Below are positions 1 to 12,600 of a stretch of DNA of 64,000 bases, piece after piece. The notes under the pieces were generated by a model. The model saw only the letters and a list, made by a program, of their open reading frames with translations, searched no databases and was not told the DNA's origin. The stretch is from assembly GCA_029204225.1 (NCBI GenBank), contig CM055095.1:36171078-36235077 (forward strand), written 5' to 3'. The position numbers were made by a program, and so were the translations under genes. Numbering within the stretch: the first letter of the stretch is position 1; each line of letters opens with the position of its first letter. This DNA is from Diphasiastrum complanatum (taxonomy: Eukaryota > Streptophyta > Lycopodiopsida > Lycopodiales > Lycopodiaceae).

Positions 1-99
1 CGACCGAGTCTTGACTTATAATCTCAACCGGGTCCCGAGTTTATTTCTCAACCAAAGTAATCAGTTGACATCGCACGATACGACATTTTGTCCGTTTAG

Positions 100-700
100 C
101 CCCCGGATTGTTCAACAGAAGAGAAGTCCTTATCAAACTTCTTATTCATATCATCAAGGGGCACCAAATGCAACAGCGAGGTACGGCGCATCGAATCAGC
201 AACAACGTATGGCTTACTTGCACCACTAGAGCCAGTCAATCAACAAGTAGCCCATGTAAATCTGACAGCAGCGGGACCAGAGATGCAAGTACCACCTCAA
301 CCTAAGCAGCAACAATGGTATGGACCGGATGAACCATTTATGGACCCTACCATAAATGAATATTTTGCAGCCTATGCAGCTCAAACTCAACATCAAGACG
401 GGAGGAACTATGACTGCTATGGATGTGGCGAAGGACACAGAATTGCAGAATGTCCTTACAAAGGACAATATACATTCTTCTACCGAGAATGTGGTTATAG
501 ACACTGCCTCAAGAATTGTCCATTGAGATCTCGAACCAGTGCACCGCTAAACTTCATTGCAATACAACAACCAATAGTTTCAGCGGGGATGCCACCGGAA
601 GGGCAACAACTCCATGCTCCTGTGTTAGCTGTTATGCAAGCACAGAAGAGGAAGGAAGTGGCTCCCTCACCATTTTATGCATCTTCAATCTTGGTTAGAG
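100..700 (+). pseudogene. Gypsy gag C-terminal half with zinc knuckle
   Basis: Open reading in the + direction carries a Q/P-rich segment and then a cysteine cluster at about 412-525. The first knuckle reads CYGCGEGHRIAEC, which is CX2CX3HX4C and so one residue shorter than the usual CX2CX4HX4C; a second, degenerate Cys/His cluster follows. Nucleocapsid knuckles of this kind bind RNA in retrotransposon Gag. The frame opens upstream of the first Met near 283 and shifts around 230. The N-terminal half of a Gag lies next to it on the opposite strand (725-1310), so this looks like one gag broken by an inversion, or two different copies abutted. No protease follows. Confidence 0.5.
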
Positions 701-724
701 TTATCAAAGTCCGAACTAGTGCTC

Positions 725-1310
725 TCACTATCGTCGACTCTCTTGATGGCATCGGCGCGGGCTGCTTGAAAAGACACGTATTTGTCTCTTCACTTCATTT
801 GTTGTCTGATTCCCTTGGGTAATCCTGCCATGAACCATATCAAGACACTATGATCTAGGAAACAATCTCTTGATCCGCTCAATATAATCACGTAGGGACT
901 CATTTTTCTTATCCATACGGATTCGTTCGAGTTGCAGGAATGGATCGAAAAGTAAGCGTGTGGTTTTAAATCTGGTGATGAACTTAGTCTGTAAGATGTT
1001 CCAATCGTCTATTTAATTTTGCTCAAGATTGAAGTACCAATCTTTTGTAGTGTCGGTCAGACACAGATTGAAATATCTTAATAGCTCTTGCGGGATGCCG
1101 TCTCCATAGGCTCTACATGCTTAGGTGTAGATTTGTAGAAATCGTCGCGGATCTCCCTTGCCATCAAACCTCGGAAGGTTGATCTTGGGAAAATTCTGGA
1201 CTGCGTGGGGCACGAATGGCCTAGGATTTTCCATCGGGGGTGGATCTACGTCAACATGTTTAGGTAATATTTTGATTGGGGGGAGATCTAGGGTGGATAA
1301 TCTCCCCTAC
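725..1310 (-). pseudogene. Gypsy gag N-terminal half (Retrotrans_gag-like)
   Basis: Read on the - strand from about 1310 downward, this shows a typical Ty3/Gypsy capsid: an LPRFDGKGDP-like start, then an aromatic block (DTTKDWYFNL), the W..L...F...F core (DDWNILQTKF), and DYIERI followed by the GLPKGIRQQM helix, ending in ARADAIKRVDD. At least three in-frame stops interrupt it (one after the FLQIYT block, one after NLEQN, one after RQQMK), so it cannot make a full protein. Its 5' leader would be the 1430-2360 stretch. Family assignment is confident; the clade is not. Confidence 0.72.
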
Positions 1311-1429
1311 CTGATCTCAGATGCATACACAAGAATGGATTTTGGGACTATTTTTGATATATTCATTTTTTGGTTGTTTTCGATCTTTTTTTTGTTTTAT
1401 TTTTTCTTCGATAATTTTTGTATATGATT

Positions 1430-2360
1430 AGATGCTAGATCTCATTAAAGATCTAACCGATGTGATGATGAATCTCAAATCAAGATCAAATTGGGATTAA
1501 AATGAAAATTAGATCAATGCGAGGCAGTATAAATGCAAATCCAAAAGGCAACGAGAAAAATAAAAATAACAAAAAAACCCAGATGGGTTCTGATTGTTGA
1601 AAGATCTAGAAAAGTCTAGATTTTTCTCTAATGGTGAGTTATACAGGCAAGTAATAGCAAGCGTAAGTAATACGATTATAACTTGCCAAGATGTTTGTCC
1701 TAAATGATGATCAGAAGGCTCTACGAAAGTGGCGAGTAATGAGGAGCAGTTGGAGAGTAATGCTGGCAAGTAATGGCTTTGATGGCGAATTATAAATTTA
1801 TAACTTATCGGTCTCTCAGAAGACAGATCAGTACGTGTACAGGCCTCAGCTTTGATGGTGAGTAAAGTCAATAAACAGAAAAGGAGAAAACATTGATGGC
1901 GAGTTACAAATCCCTAATGGCGAGCTATAACTGGTGGAAACAAGAAAAAAATGATGAGAAATTCAAACTGGTGAGTAATGGCTCTAAGCACGGGTAATGA
2001 TTTTTATTACTAACTGATCACCAAGAAGATGCCTCTGATCTTGCTGATCACTCAACTTTGATGACGAGTAAAGATGGCAAAGAAAATTTGTCAAAATGGG
2101 TTTGGTGAGTGGTAGGCTGCAAGGTGAGTAATGTCTCTAATGGTGAGTTATAATTTATAACTCGCGGAGCTCACTGAATACTGTCTGAAGTCTTTCTAGC
2201 TCTCTGGAGAAGTGGCGAGTAAAGAAGAGAACAAAAAAGTGAAAAAGACTAGTAGGCGAGTAATAAACCTGTCAAAAATGCAAAAAATATCAAGCGACAG
2301 CAAACTAAAAATCCATCTAATTAGTGGCTTAGCACTGTCTCACTAGCCACGACACCAAAA
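1430..2360 (-). repeat. Element leader with dispersed GGYGAGTAA motif
   Basis: No gene. Between about 1630 and 2290 the + strand carries some 15 irregularly spaced variants of GGCGAGTAA, GGTGAGTAAT or GGCGAGTTATAA, 20-80 bp apart. The stretch lies between a - strand gag (725-1310) and a possible LTR (from about 2364), so it is most simply the untranslated leader of that Gypsy element. A similar but more diverged pattern sits at 20700-20940, again next to a - strand gag remnant. Confidence 0.55.
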
Positions 2361-2363
2361 AAA

Positions 2364-3345
2364 TGTTGGACCCTTTCTGTGCCTCCCTAATCATCACGAT
2401 CAAGAGGGCAAAGTCATATTTTGGATCTCCAACCGGGTTAGTCATCGTGTAGTATGGGCTTCGATCCAATGGGGATGGGGTTAAGCTAAGGATTTAGATG
2501 GAATCTATGCCTACCAAGGGTGTCAATCTTGGCATGTGATCTAGATGTGGAATGGCTTAGAAAAGGGGTGAGATGAAGATCCTCATCTTGGATCTTAGCT
2601 TTCTTTGGTTATTTAGGCTCTTTGAGCTCTAAATCTTCTCTTCATGAGGCTTATCTTCTCAAGTGAGAGGAGCAATGGAAATGAAACCTACCTATGGATC
2701 TTAGTGATCTCTTCCAAAGTGATTTCTAATACCTATTTGTCTATTGCATGATTTTGTGGATTAAGAGAATGAAAGCTTGGGCTAATGATCAATCTTATTG
2801 TGATAGCATGATTAAGGAATGTCAATCAAGCATTCAACCATCCACAAGAAAGCATACAATGTCAAAATAGGAGGACTTCACAAAAATAGGAAAATGAAGG
2901 AGGAGGCTTTCTTCTTCTCTCTCTGAATATCTAATCATACAAGTGAAAAGTGATTACAAAATGGTGTCACATCCCTACTTATAGACAAAGCTAGGAGAAG
3001 GGTTTTTGGCTCACCCAAAACCATGTGCCATAAGAACTTGACTATAAAAAGTTAAGAGCCAAAATACATTTTAGAACTACTTGGGTCCTCTCCTATTTTG
3101 GCCCATTGGTATTTAGATCTATTTCTACTTCTCGCGCCTTTTGGCTTACGAGTACAGTAGTGTACCTTCTAAGGGTGTCTAATGTTATAACACTGACAGA
3201 TCTAATTCTTATGCTGACTTGGCCATGCTTTTATTCCCATCGTCGTAAGATTTGTTGGAGTGGCATTGGGCTTTGTTTTTGCTCATTGGCCAGTCTACAA
3301 CTTGTTGACCTTCTGATATTGGCGTTCTCGATGAATTTGACCTGA
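2364..3345 (-). mobile_element. Possible LTR and flanking non-coding sequence
   Basis: No supported coding region. On the + strand the block starts with TGTTGGACCC directly after CACGACACCA. On the - strand that would be an LTR end followed by a non-tRNA-Met primer-like site (TGGTGTCGTGGC). The far LTR boundary and a partner LTR could not be found, so this is a position-based suggestion only. Short frames near 3106-3530 show no family motif. Confidence 0.25.
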
Positions 3346-3349
3346 AAAT

Positions 3350-3995
3350 TGTAAGTACTGCAATAAACCTGGCCATTGGGAGCATGAATGCTTCAAGAAA
3401 CAGAAGGAGATAGCAGAAAGGAAAAACCAATATTACAAGTGAGAGTTCAAACTTGTTCATTATAGCATTAATGACAAGTGATGAAGCCAAGGATACCTGA
3501 TACATCGATAGTTGAGCATCCAAGCACATCACTTCAAGGAAAGAGTGGTTTATAGAACTTAAGAAAATTCACAATGGTCATGAAGTTGGACAAGCAGATG
3601 ACCAATCACTATTTGTTAAAGGATTTGGAATGGTACCAGTGAAGCTAGCCAGCAGGATGATAAAGTGGATAGGCAATGTGCAATATGTATCTGGTTTGGC
3701 TAATAATCTACTATCGGTTGGGATGATGGTTGATTAACAACTCAAGGTTGAGTTTGATAGCAACAAATGTCTTGTCAAGGACATCAAGAATCACTACAAA
3801 GTGATTGCTACAGAGCTAGAGTCAATGGGAATCGACTCTACAAATTGAATGCGAGACTTTTTACTCAAGCTATGGCAAGCATTGTTGATAGTCAAAGTGA
3901 TCTTTGGCATCAATGATCTGGTCATATTAGTGCTCAAAGTTTACATATTCTCAAAAGAGGTAATCTAGTTATTGGATTGCCTGATATTTTTTTTG
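3350..3995 (+). pseudogene. Copia gag-protease remnant (Copia-0)
   Basis: Begins with an intact zinc knuckle, CKYCNKPGHWEHEC (CX2CX4HX4C), at about 3353. It continues in shifting frames through sequence resembling the protease-to-integrase linker of Copia elements: a NNLLSVG-like block near 3705-3720, an LYKLNARLF block near 3838, then a decayed DLWHQ.SGH GAG-pre-integrase block near 3900. Many stops make it a fossil. The catalytic DSG motif is not recognisable. It is cut off near 3995, just before the CTR LTR begins. Confidence 0.5.
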
Positions 3996-4014
3996 AATGA
4001 TGTCATCCTTTTAG

Positions 4015-4742
<728 letters not shown>

Positions 4743-6760
4743 GGGTCCTCAGCCCAAAGTAGTGCCGGTCTCTCGGCACTATGCCTGCATTTGTCATGGA
4801 GGAGAGCTATTGTCGGCCCGTTTATTGCTGGGACATGGATGCTTCAGAAAAAACGTGGATATAATTCGCTTACAAAAAACCTAAGGCTTTATTGGATGAT
4901 GGCGATCAGCAAGAACAGGGACTTGCCAAATTTTCAATAATAGCCATATGAGTCAGGTGGCCATTCCTGATAACCTTGTTTGTTGACAAATGGGTAGTTG
5001 TTGACACCATCCATCAGAGGATTCCATGGTAAAGCTTGTTGATAATGATCCTGATAGATCGGCGCTACTATTCCCAGTGGTATTGTCATTGTCTCCCTCA
5101 ATTGGTACTGCGGATATGACATGATTTGTTGACTGCTTAGTCTATCTAAGTGTTCATGATAAGCCTACAGTTGACGACTTTCTTCAACAATCAATATTAC
5201 CCCTCGAGGAGGAGGCCTTGATACTTGAAGTGCTTGCTCTTGCTGAATTGAAGGCCTGTTTGTGCTTAGATTCCCTGGATTTGGCCTTTTAAGAATGGAT
5301 ATACCCGGGTTTGGCATTGGTTTAGGCTGCTACATTGTGGAACAATGAGACTTTGGTTGAATCTTGCTCGTTGAAGGGCAACCATCAACTTTAGTATTTC
5401 CTTTGCCAGTGCACTTCCCATTTGAAGACTGCATGACTGCACTTTCCCTTGGATCTTGTGCTAAACTGCCTTCTCGTCGCTTCATTGACACAGGCTCCCG
5501 TCGTAATTCATCACTAATAAATCTAGGCATTGAGTGCACCAAGAGTCCTGATTGAACCTGCTAGAATTCCTTGGTTGCCAATCTCTTGACTTCCTCAACT
5601 ATGACTCTACAAGCTCTATTTTCTGTGATGGTGTTACTTGGTTCCCCATGGTTGTGTCTATGAACCTTGGGACTCTTGTTGAACTATCCTCCTCCTCACT
5701 TGTGTGATAACCAAGTAGCACTAGAATTTTCCGTTTGTAGTGCATTTTGTATGGAGGTGGATTGGTTAGCATAGGTGCATATCAATCTACATAAGCCAAA
5801 TGCCTTCTGGCTTAACTCCGCATTGTGCACAACAAAGTTTGAATGTTGATGGATCCCCTCGATGTAGACATTTGGCTCGACAATGTTTTCCTCCACATCC
5901 ATATTATCTTACCGAGTGTAATACACCATCGCCTCTAAGTTGATAGGCATACATTGGTAATAGATTCCCCTTAGGATCTTCCATAGAATATACTGGTAGG
6001 CTATTGTGGCCTTCTTTAAAGTTCGGAGACATGCAAGATGATATGACCAATACCTCCACCTTGCCATTGGTTGTTGAAGAAACTCGTGATTTAGATGGAT
6101 CAATCTGACATCCATCCTTCGTTGAGCCCCTTGTCAGTTTGATTCTACTTACGACTATTGAACTCCTAGATTTGGTTGTCAAATTTGTTGCTTTTCATTT
6201 TGCCTTTGTAAGAAGTGTGGATTCTTGATTAGAAACCTAGTACTTGGATGATCTCCAAAGTAGAAGGTACATTCATCCTTCTCAAAAAAATTGACCGTGC
6301 AAGCATCACCTTGAGAACAACCTAAACTTGAAGTGCAAGGTTCTTGGTATTTTGTTGCACTTGATTCACTTGACTCTGCTGCACTTAGTTGCCTTGTATA
6401 GGGTTCCATTCTTGTTGGATCATCACTCATTGTTGACTCTTGTTCCTCTGATTTTCCATCTGATGATTTATCAAAGCGGTAGAAAAAATCCATCATCCCA
6501 TGTGAGATCAGCAGTTCCATCATGGCAGCATCCTTATAGAGTTGTGCAAGTGACGCATGGGATGCTAACTCTTCCATACCAGATCTGATCTTTTTGGATA
6601 GTCCATCATAGTATTTTGGCATGATGATCTGGTCAGAAATCGGACAATCCTTCACTAGATGGAAGATTTGATGGGTGTAGTCTCGGATTGTTTCATCAGG
6701 GAACTTCTTTAATTTAGATAATCTTGCAAGGGCGATCTTTATAGTTCAGCACTGTAATGT
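4743..6760 (-). pseudogene. CTR-a coding remnant: gag-like protein, no pol seen
   Basis: A decayed reading frame runs leftward from about 6760. The N-terminal part (LKKFPDETIRDYTHQI, then a GLSKKIRSGM block) resembles the second half of a Ty3/Gypsy capsid. It is followed by an acidic Ser/Thr-rich stretch and a region I cannot classify. Further on comes a Pro/Asn/Gln-rich part, and the protein ends at 4934 in YPFVNKQGYQEWP then DSYGYY. I see no protease DSG, RT YxDD, RNase H or integrase motif. The C-terminal part recurs at 7100-7929 (+) and 9781-10050 (-), so it is a shared family trait and not chance. Stops and frameshifts occur near 5330, 5695, 5903 and 6180. Positions 4743-4933 are the conserved 3' untranslated stretch before the LTR. 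It could be a non-autonomous Gypsy. Confidence 0.55.
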
Positions 6761-7049
6761 CACAAAGTTGCTGGTTGGTGGATTGCTTCAAGGACCGTAC
6801 AATGATGATGGTGTTCCAACTTTTTCTTTTTGTTTTTCTTAAAAAAATTAAAGAAGAAGATCTCAGAAAATCCAATGCTAAATAGCAGCTAAAAATAGCA
6901 TACCAGATAGCGCAATGTGTGTGGCCACCAAATGGTGGCTCAGTATGGATGGAAATAGACAAAATTGGATTTAACAGATGAGCATGATGAAAGTTACACT
7001 ATTAAGACAAGATGGAAGATGGAATAGAGATGGAACATAAAAGTGATGG
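6761..7049. other. Non-coding junction between CTR-a and CTR-b
   Basis: About 290 bp separating two oppositely oriented CTR copies, head to head. I see no gene, primer site or LTR boundary here. Confidence 0.4.
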
Positions 7050-7099
7050 ATGGATGGTATGAATGGTAACGGATTGATTTTTCTTGGTACTGATCGGCT

Positions 7100-7929
7100 T
7101 GATCTGAAGTCCATTCACTTGGTTCAACGAGCAAGATTCAACCAAAGTCTGATTGTTCCACAAAGCAACGACCACTCAACCAATGCCAAATCCAGTTCTA
7201 TCCATTTTCAAAAGGTCAAATCCAAGGAATCCAAGCCCAAAACGACCAATTGTACAGCAAGAACCAGCACCTACAATGACAAAGCCTTGTCCTCAATTTG
7301 TGAGATTGACTGTTGAGGAAAGTCTTCAGGTTATGGTGTACCATGAATACCTGGATAGACAAGAAAGTCAAGCTAGCACGTCATATCCACCTTACAATCT
7401 GGGGAAGTCTAGGCATTGGGACCAGTCATTAGGGGAGTTTTGAGCTCCCAAAAGACCCTTTGAGAATTCGTGCAAGATGTAGATTATATTATTAAAATAT
7501 TATAATACTTTTGACTTGCCATAACTTTTTAAATGTAGATCAAAAGTATGTCATGTAACATATCATTGGAAAGCTTGTTGAGCGCTTTCCAATGCACAAA
7601 ACTAAGCTAAATTCGGACTTACCACTAAAAAGTTATGCCATTTTTAGTGTGGAATCAAAATGTGGACTCAAAAAGTTACGTTATGTAGATTTCAAATTTG
7701 AGTGTTTTGATTGGTCCATGTGTAAGAAAAAAGTGAGAAAAAATATATAAAGGATCTTTACAAAGGGTCTTTTTTGGATCTAGAACTCCTCTAATGTGCA
7801 CCGACTATGAGAATCCATTATATCAGCAAGATTTATCTTGTAATACTTTGATGGAATGCCTCGACTACCCATTTGTCAATGAACAAGGTTATCATGAATG
7901 GCTACGAGACTCATATGGCTATTATTGAA
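7100..7929 (+). pseudogene. CTR-b coding remnant, C-terminal part, split by an insertion
   Basis: The + strand reads a Pro/Asn/Gln-rich stretch (QPMPNP, SIFKR, QQEPAP), then VEESLQV and YHEYLDRQESQ. It matches the CTR-a protein block by block (there QPKPMPNP, SILKR, VEESRQL, YHEHLDR). The match stops near 7426, resumes near 7797 with DYENPLYQQD, and ends at YPFVNEQGYHEW..DSYGYY with a stop at 7927-7929. The missing middle is occupied by a 370-bp insertion with terminal inverted repeats (7427-7797). The gag-like N-terminal half is absent, so this copy is 5'-truncated. Confidence 0.6.
7427..7797. mobile_element. Foldback/MITE-like element inside CTR-b
   Basis: The left end reads TAGGGGAGTT...CCAAAAGACCCTTTG (7429-7461). 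The right end, reverse complemented, reads TAGAGGAGTT...CCAAAAAAGACCCTTTG (7794 back to 7761). The arms are about 33 bp with roughly 24 matches, strongest at the outer 10 bp and the inner 13 bp. A TA flanks both sides, as expected for a Tc1/mariner-like target duplication, though a Harbinger-type TWA site cannot be excluded. The interior is AT-rich and non-coding. Its position exactly interrupts a reading frame that is continuous in the sister copy CTR-a, which independently supports insertion. Confidence 0.68.
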
Positions 7930-8118
7930 AATCTGGCAAGTCCACGTTCCTGTTGATCGCCATCATCAAGTAAAGCCTCAGATTTTATGTAAGCAAATTA
8001 TATCCACATTTTTTCTAAAGCATCCATGTCCCAACAATAAATTGGCCAACAACAGGTCTCCTCCACAACAAATGCAGACATAGTGTCGAGAGACCGACAC
8101 TACTTTGGTTGAGGACCC
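7930..8118 (+). other. Conserved CTR 3' untranslated stretch
   Basis: The ~190 bp between the stop of the CTR protein and the start of its LTR. It is clearly the same sequence, in reverse complement, as 4743-4933 and 9598-9780 (shared blocks include GGAACGTG-like and GCATCCATGTCCC, and CGAGAGACCG just before the LTR). Its conservation at three loci marks it as part of the element and not flanking DNA. Confidence 0.6.
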
Positions 8119-8298
8119 TGTTGTGGGTATTTCCTGTACACAAATAAATAGGTGGGTCCGGCCACTTAAAAATCATGTGAGTTTGGTCCTTTTCTTATTG
8201 AATCATTAGATTGCAATCATATTAGTTTGAATGGCTAAGATAGGATTCTATCCAATTACAAATGGCCAATAAGAGCCAAGATGGCCTCCCCTCTCAAC

Positions 8299-8305
8299 TA
8301 TATAA
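8299..8305 (+). promoter_or_regulatory. LTR TATA box, first copy
   Basis: TATATAA in the context CTCTCAACTATATAAGGAGG, about 160 bp upstream of the first (CT)n tract, with an AATAAA at about 8345. Spacing fits an LTR promoter with the start of R just downstream. Confidence 0.5.
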
Positions 8306-8459
8306 GGAGGCCATTTTCCATTATAAAGCATCATCTCTATTTTTAATAAAGCTCTAGCTCTTTCTATTTCTATCTCCATCTCTAGCTATCTCTCTCTCCT
8401 TTCTTGGTTGGGACCAAATAGTTTGGGAAAGGTGATCGAGCCTCCCAAGCCTTTTCTAA

Positions 8460-9327
<868 letters not shown>

Positions 9328-9478
9328 AGTAGCGACCGAATAGTTTGGGAAAGGTGCTCGGGCCTCCCAAACCTCTCGCTATTTGGGCTTTCTTTTTCTC
9401 TCTCCCTCCTCTTTGTGCTATGCAAGTTGAGGCGGGGTTGACGCTCCCAACGTTCGGACCCTATGCTACAAAGACGAC

Positions 9479-10060
9479 ACAACAATTGCTCTACTATACT
9501 ATGGCAGAGCCCACTTGGTAAGGCTTGGCCAACAATAGTTTTAGTGGTGGGACCCACTAATTTATTATTGTATAGGAAATACCCACACCAGGCTCCTCGG
9601 CCCAAAGTAGTGTCGATCCCTCGACACTTCCCTGTATTTGTCGTGGAGAAACGTTGTTGTTGGCCCGTTTATTGTCGGGACATGGATGCTTCAGAAAAAA
9701 TATGGATATAATTTGCTTACATAAAACCTGAGGCTTTATTTGATAATGATGCGTAGCAAGAACTTGGACTTCCCAGATTTTCAATAATACCCATATGGGT
9801 CAAGTGGCCATTCCGGATAACCTTGGTCATTGACAAATGGGTAGTCGACGCCATTCATCAAAGGATCCCAAGATCAATCTTGCTGATATAATGGATTTCA
9901 TAGATTGACGCAATTGCTCCCAGTGGTATTGTCGTGTGTTGACTCAATTGGTACTGCAGATATGACATGCTGCTTAGTCTATCCAAATGTTCATGATAAG
10001 CCTACACTTGAAGACTTTCTTCAGCAGTCCAAAGTACCGCTAGGAGGGTACTGATCATCT
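9479..10060 (-). mobile_element. CTR-c fragment: protein C-terminus, 3' UTR and LTR start
   Basis: On the - strand, 10050-9781 encodes the decayed CTR C-terminus ending YPFVNDQGYPEW..DPYGYY. Then come the conserved 3' stretch (9780-9598) and the first ~120 bp of an LTR (GTGTGGGTATTTCC from about 9597). The LTR is cut at about 9479, where it meets the end of the CTR-b LTR tail to tail. Several stops upstream of 9990 show it is not functional. Confidence 0.6.
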
Positions 10061-10193
10061 TGATCTAAGGTTCATTCACTTGGCTCAGTCCAGGGATGTT
10101 GGATCTTCATGGATGTTGTGACAACAACCTAGATTTGACAAGATTTGATCAGTTTCACTTGGCTAATAATGTGATTAAGAAGTCTTCATTAAA
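10061..10193 (+). other. Short leader before Copia-1 gag
   Basis: About 130 bp with no primer-binding site or LTR end that I can recognise, so the 5' LTR of Copia-1 has been lost. Confidence 0.35.
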
Positions 10194-11100
10194 ATGTCAT
10201 CTCAAGGAGGATATCTTCTAGAAGCCAGTGAAAGACTAAACACTTCTAATTACTCAATTTGGAAGTTCAGAATGGAGTCCATTTTGATACTCCAGGATGT
10301 TATGGATATTGTGCTTGGTATTGAGGAGGAGCCTCAAGCACAGGCTGAAATTTTTAAGTATAAGAAAAGAGCTAGAATGTCTCTACATTTCATTAAGATG
10401 AATGTATCTAATGAAATTCTGAGAGAGATAGGATCTTGCACTACAGCCAAAGAAGCTTGGGATGCACTAAAGACCATTTATGAAGCAAAGAATACTTCTA
10501 GAATACTCACTCTTAGGAATCAGATTTTCCAAAGTTTCCAAAGAAGTGAAGAGAGTGCATCTAACTATGTTCTGAGAGTTAAAGACTTATATAGAGAGAT
10601 TTCCTGTGTTGGTGTTACTACTAACCAAGTCGAGCTAGTTCAAGTCATACTAAATGCTTGAGAGATGACTATGATAATTTTGTTCAGTCTTTTGCTATTA
10701 AGGAGGAGTTGCCTAATCTAGAAACTCTCCAAGGAATTCTTATTTCTGAAGAATCTAGACAAAGCTATAAACTCTCCAAGATGAACAAACTCGAGCATGG
10801 TGGAAGTGACAAAGCCCTCTTTGTCCAAGGCAAGCAAAAAGGAAGGAGTAAGAACCAGTTCTCTCAAGCATCCAACAAAGACAAAGCCAAAGATCGAGAC
10901 AAAGATGGTGAAGAGGATGATATATCTCATCCTTCTAACTCAAAGACCAAGAAGAAGAAAGTGAAGTGTTTCTTCTGTGGCAAGAAGGGGCACTATGCCT
11001 CTAATTGCTTCAAGAAGAAAAACCAACTCAAGCAAGCTAATCTCTCCAAAGAGATTGAAGAAGATTTTGTTGCAAGTGATGGAGAAGGATCACTCATGCT
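10194..11100 (+). pseudogene. Copia-1 Gag (UBN2-type) with zinc knuckle
   Basis: Starts at an ATG with SSQGGYLLEASERLNTSNYS, a standard plant Copia Gag opening, followed by WKFRMESIL, the AKEAWDALKTIYE block and a coiled segment. A one-codon disruption near 10660 (TGA after ILNA) splits the frame, which reopens at 10658 in an overlapping frame. A Lys-rich stretch leads into an intact knuckle CFFCGKKGHYASNC at about 10969. Gag packages element RNA into cytoplasmic particles. It is the same family as Copia-4 (36930-39823) and Copia-9 (53670-53805). One frameshift rules out a normal Gag today. Confidence 0.8.
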
Positions 11101-12600
11101 GTCCAGTTTTTCTTCATCACCTTTCAAGAAAGATGGAGCTTGGTACATAGATAGTGGAGCTTTTTCACATATGAGCTGTTCAAAGGAGTCATTTGACTCA
11201 TACCTTACAAAGGACTCAAGAGATCTATTTATACTACTAATGATCATGAGTGCCCAATAGAAGGAATTGGCAACATTCCATTGAAACTTGCTTCTTCAAA
11301 ATTTCTTGCACTTTCTAATGTTCTTTTCATTCCAAAACTTACAAAGAACTTAATTAGTGTGGGAAAGTTTCTTGATAATGGTTGTGATGTAAAGTTCAAC
11401 TCCAATACTTGTTTTATCAAGAAAAATGAAGAGATCCTTGCTAATGGATCTAGATGTGGTGGAATTTTTAAGCTAGATTCTTATGAGAATGCAAACCTTT
11501 GTGAAGTTGCTTTGTTATCTAAGGAGGAGCTGTGACATAGAAGGTTGGGTCATCCTAACTTTAAATCTATGTCTTCTATGGTTAAGAAGGTGAAGGCTAT
11601 TGGTCTTCCAAAATCTCTTTCTAAAGATTTCAAGCCTTGTGAGGCTTGTGCCATTGCAAAGTCACACAGAAAGCCATATCAGAAGTCTTGTATAAAAACT
11701 ATTCATCCTTTGGAGCTTATACACTCGGATGTACATTTTTCCTCTTCTAAAAGTATTGGTGGTGCAACATGTTTTGTCACCTTTATTGATGACTTTACTA
11801 GATATACTTGGATGTATCTACTTTTTTCAAAGCTATGGTTTTTTATCACTTCCTAATCTTCAAAGCTTATGTTGAGAAATAGTTTTCTTTCAAAGTTAAA
11901 GCTTTAAGATGTGATGGAGGAGGTGAATACATCTCCAACAAGTTTCATGAATACTGTGAAGGTGAAGGAATAAAGAGAGAGTTTTCTTGTGCTTATTCTC
12001 CATCTCAAAATGGAGTAGTTGAGAGGAAAAACAGATCTTTATGTGAATGTGCTAAAGCAATTCGAGTAGTAGCTTTTTTGCCTATTGAATATTTGGGTGA
12101 AGCTATGAATTGTGCAAACTATTTGTGTAATAGATTACCTCACAATGCACTTGCTAGAATTTCACCTTTTGAAGTCTTGTTTAAGAAGAAACCTAAGGTA
12201 GATCACCTAAGAGTTTTTGGTTGTACTTGCTTTGTTCATGTGCCCTTGGAAACAAGGAAAAGAGATGATTCTAATTCTATTAAAGGGATCATGGTTGGAT
12301 ATGCATCCAGCAAGAAAGCTTACAGAATCTATGTTCCCTCTACCTCAACTATAATTGAGAGTAGAGATGTTATATTCCATGAAGATCAAAAATACATTCT
12401 TGAGGAGGCCGAGTTCAAAGATTCTCACAAAGATACTCCAATCATCACCCTTGAAGACTTTCATGGAGAGATGGGGCCGAGAATTGAGGAGGAGTCACCT
12501 CAAATCTTTTCACCAAGGAGATCTCAAAGAGAAAGATCCGAGCCTAGAAGGCTTACCTATGAAGATAGAGGCAAACAAGTGGAAATCAACTCCACTAATT
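11101..12600 (+). pseudogene. Copia-1 protease and integrase
   Basis: The protease shows AWYIDSGAFSHM near 11140-11175: catalytic DSG kept, usual Thr replaced by Phe. A frameshift lies near 11240. The GAG-pre-integrase block around 11524-11560 has its Trp codon turned into TGA (EEL stop HRRLGHP). The integrase HHCC finger ends in PCEACAIAKSHRKPY. The core begins HSDVH (first Asp) and FIDDFTRYTW; the second Asp lies in LRCDGGGEY (near 11905) and the Glu in SQNGVVERKN (near 12005). A stop replaces a codon in the EKQF-like position near 11881. The AIRVVAFLPIEYLGEAMNCANYLCNRLP tail, in its own frame from 12078, leads into the GYASSKKAYR linker. Confidence 0.8.
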
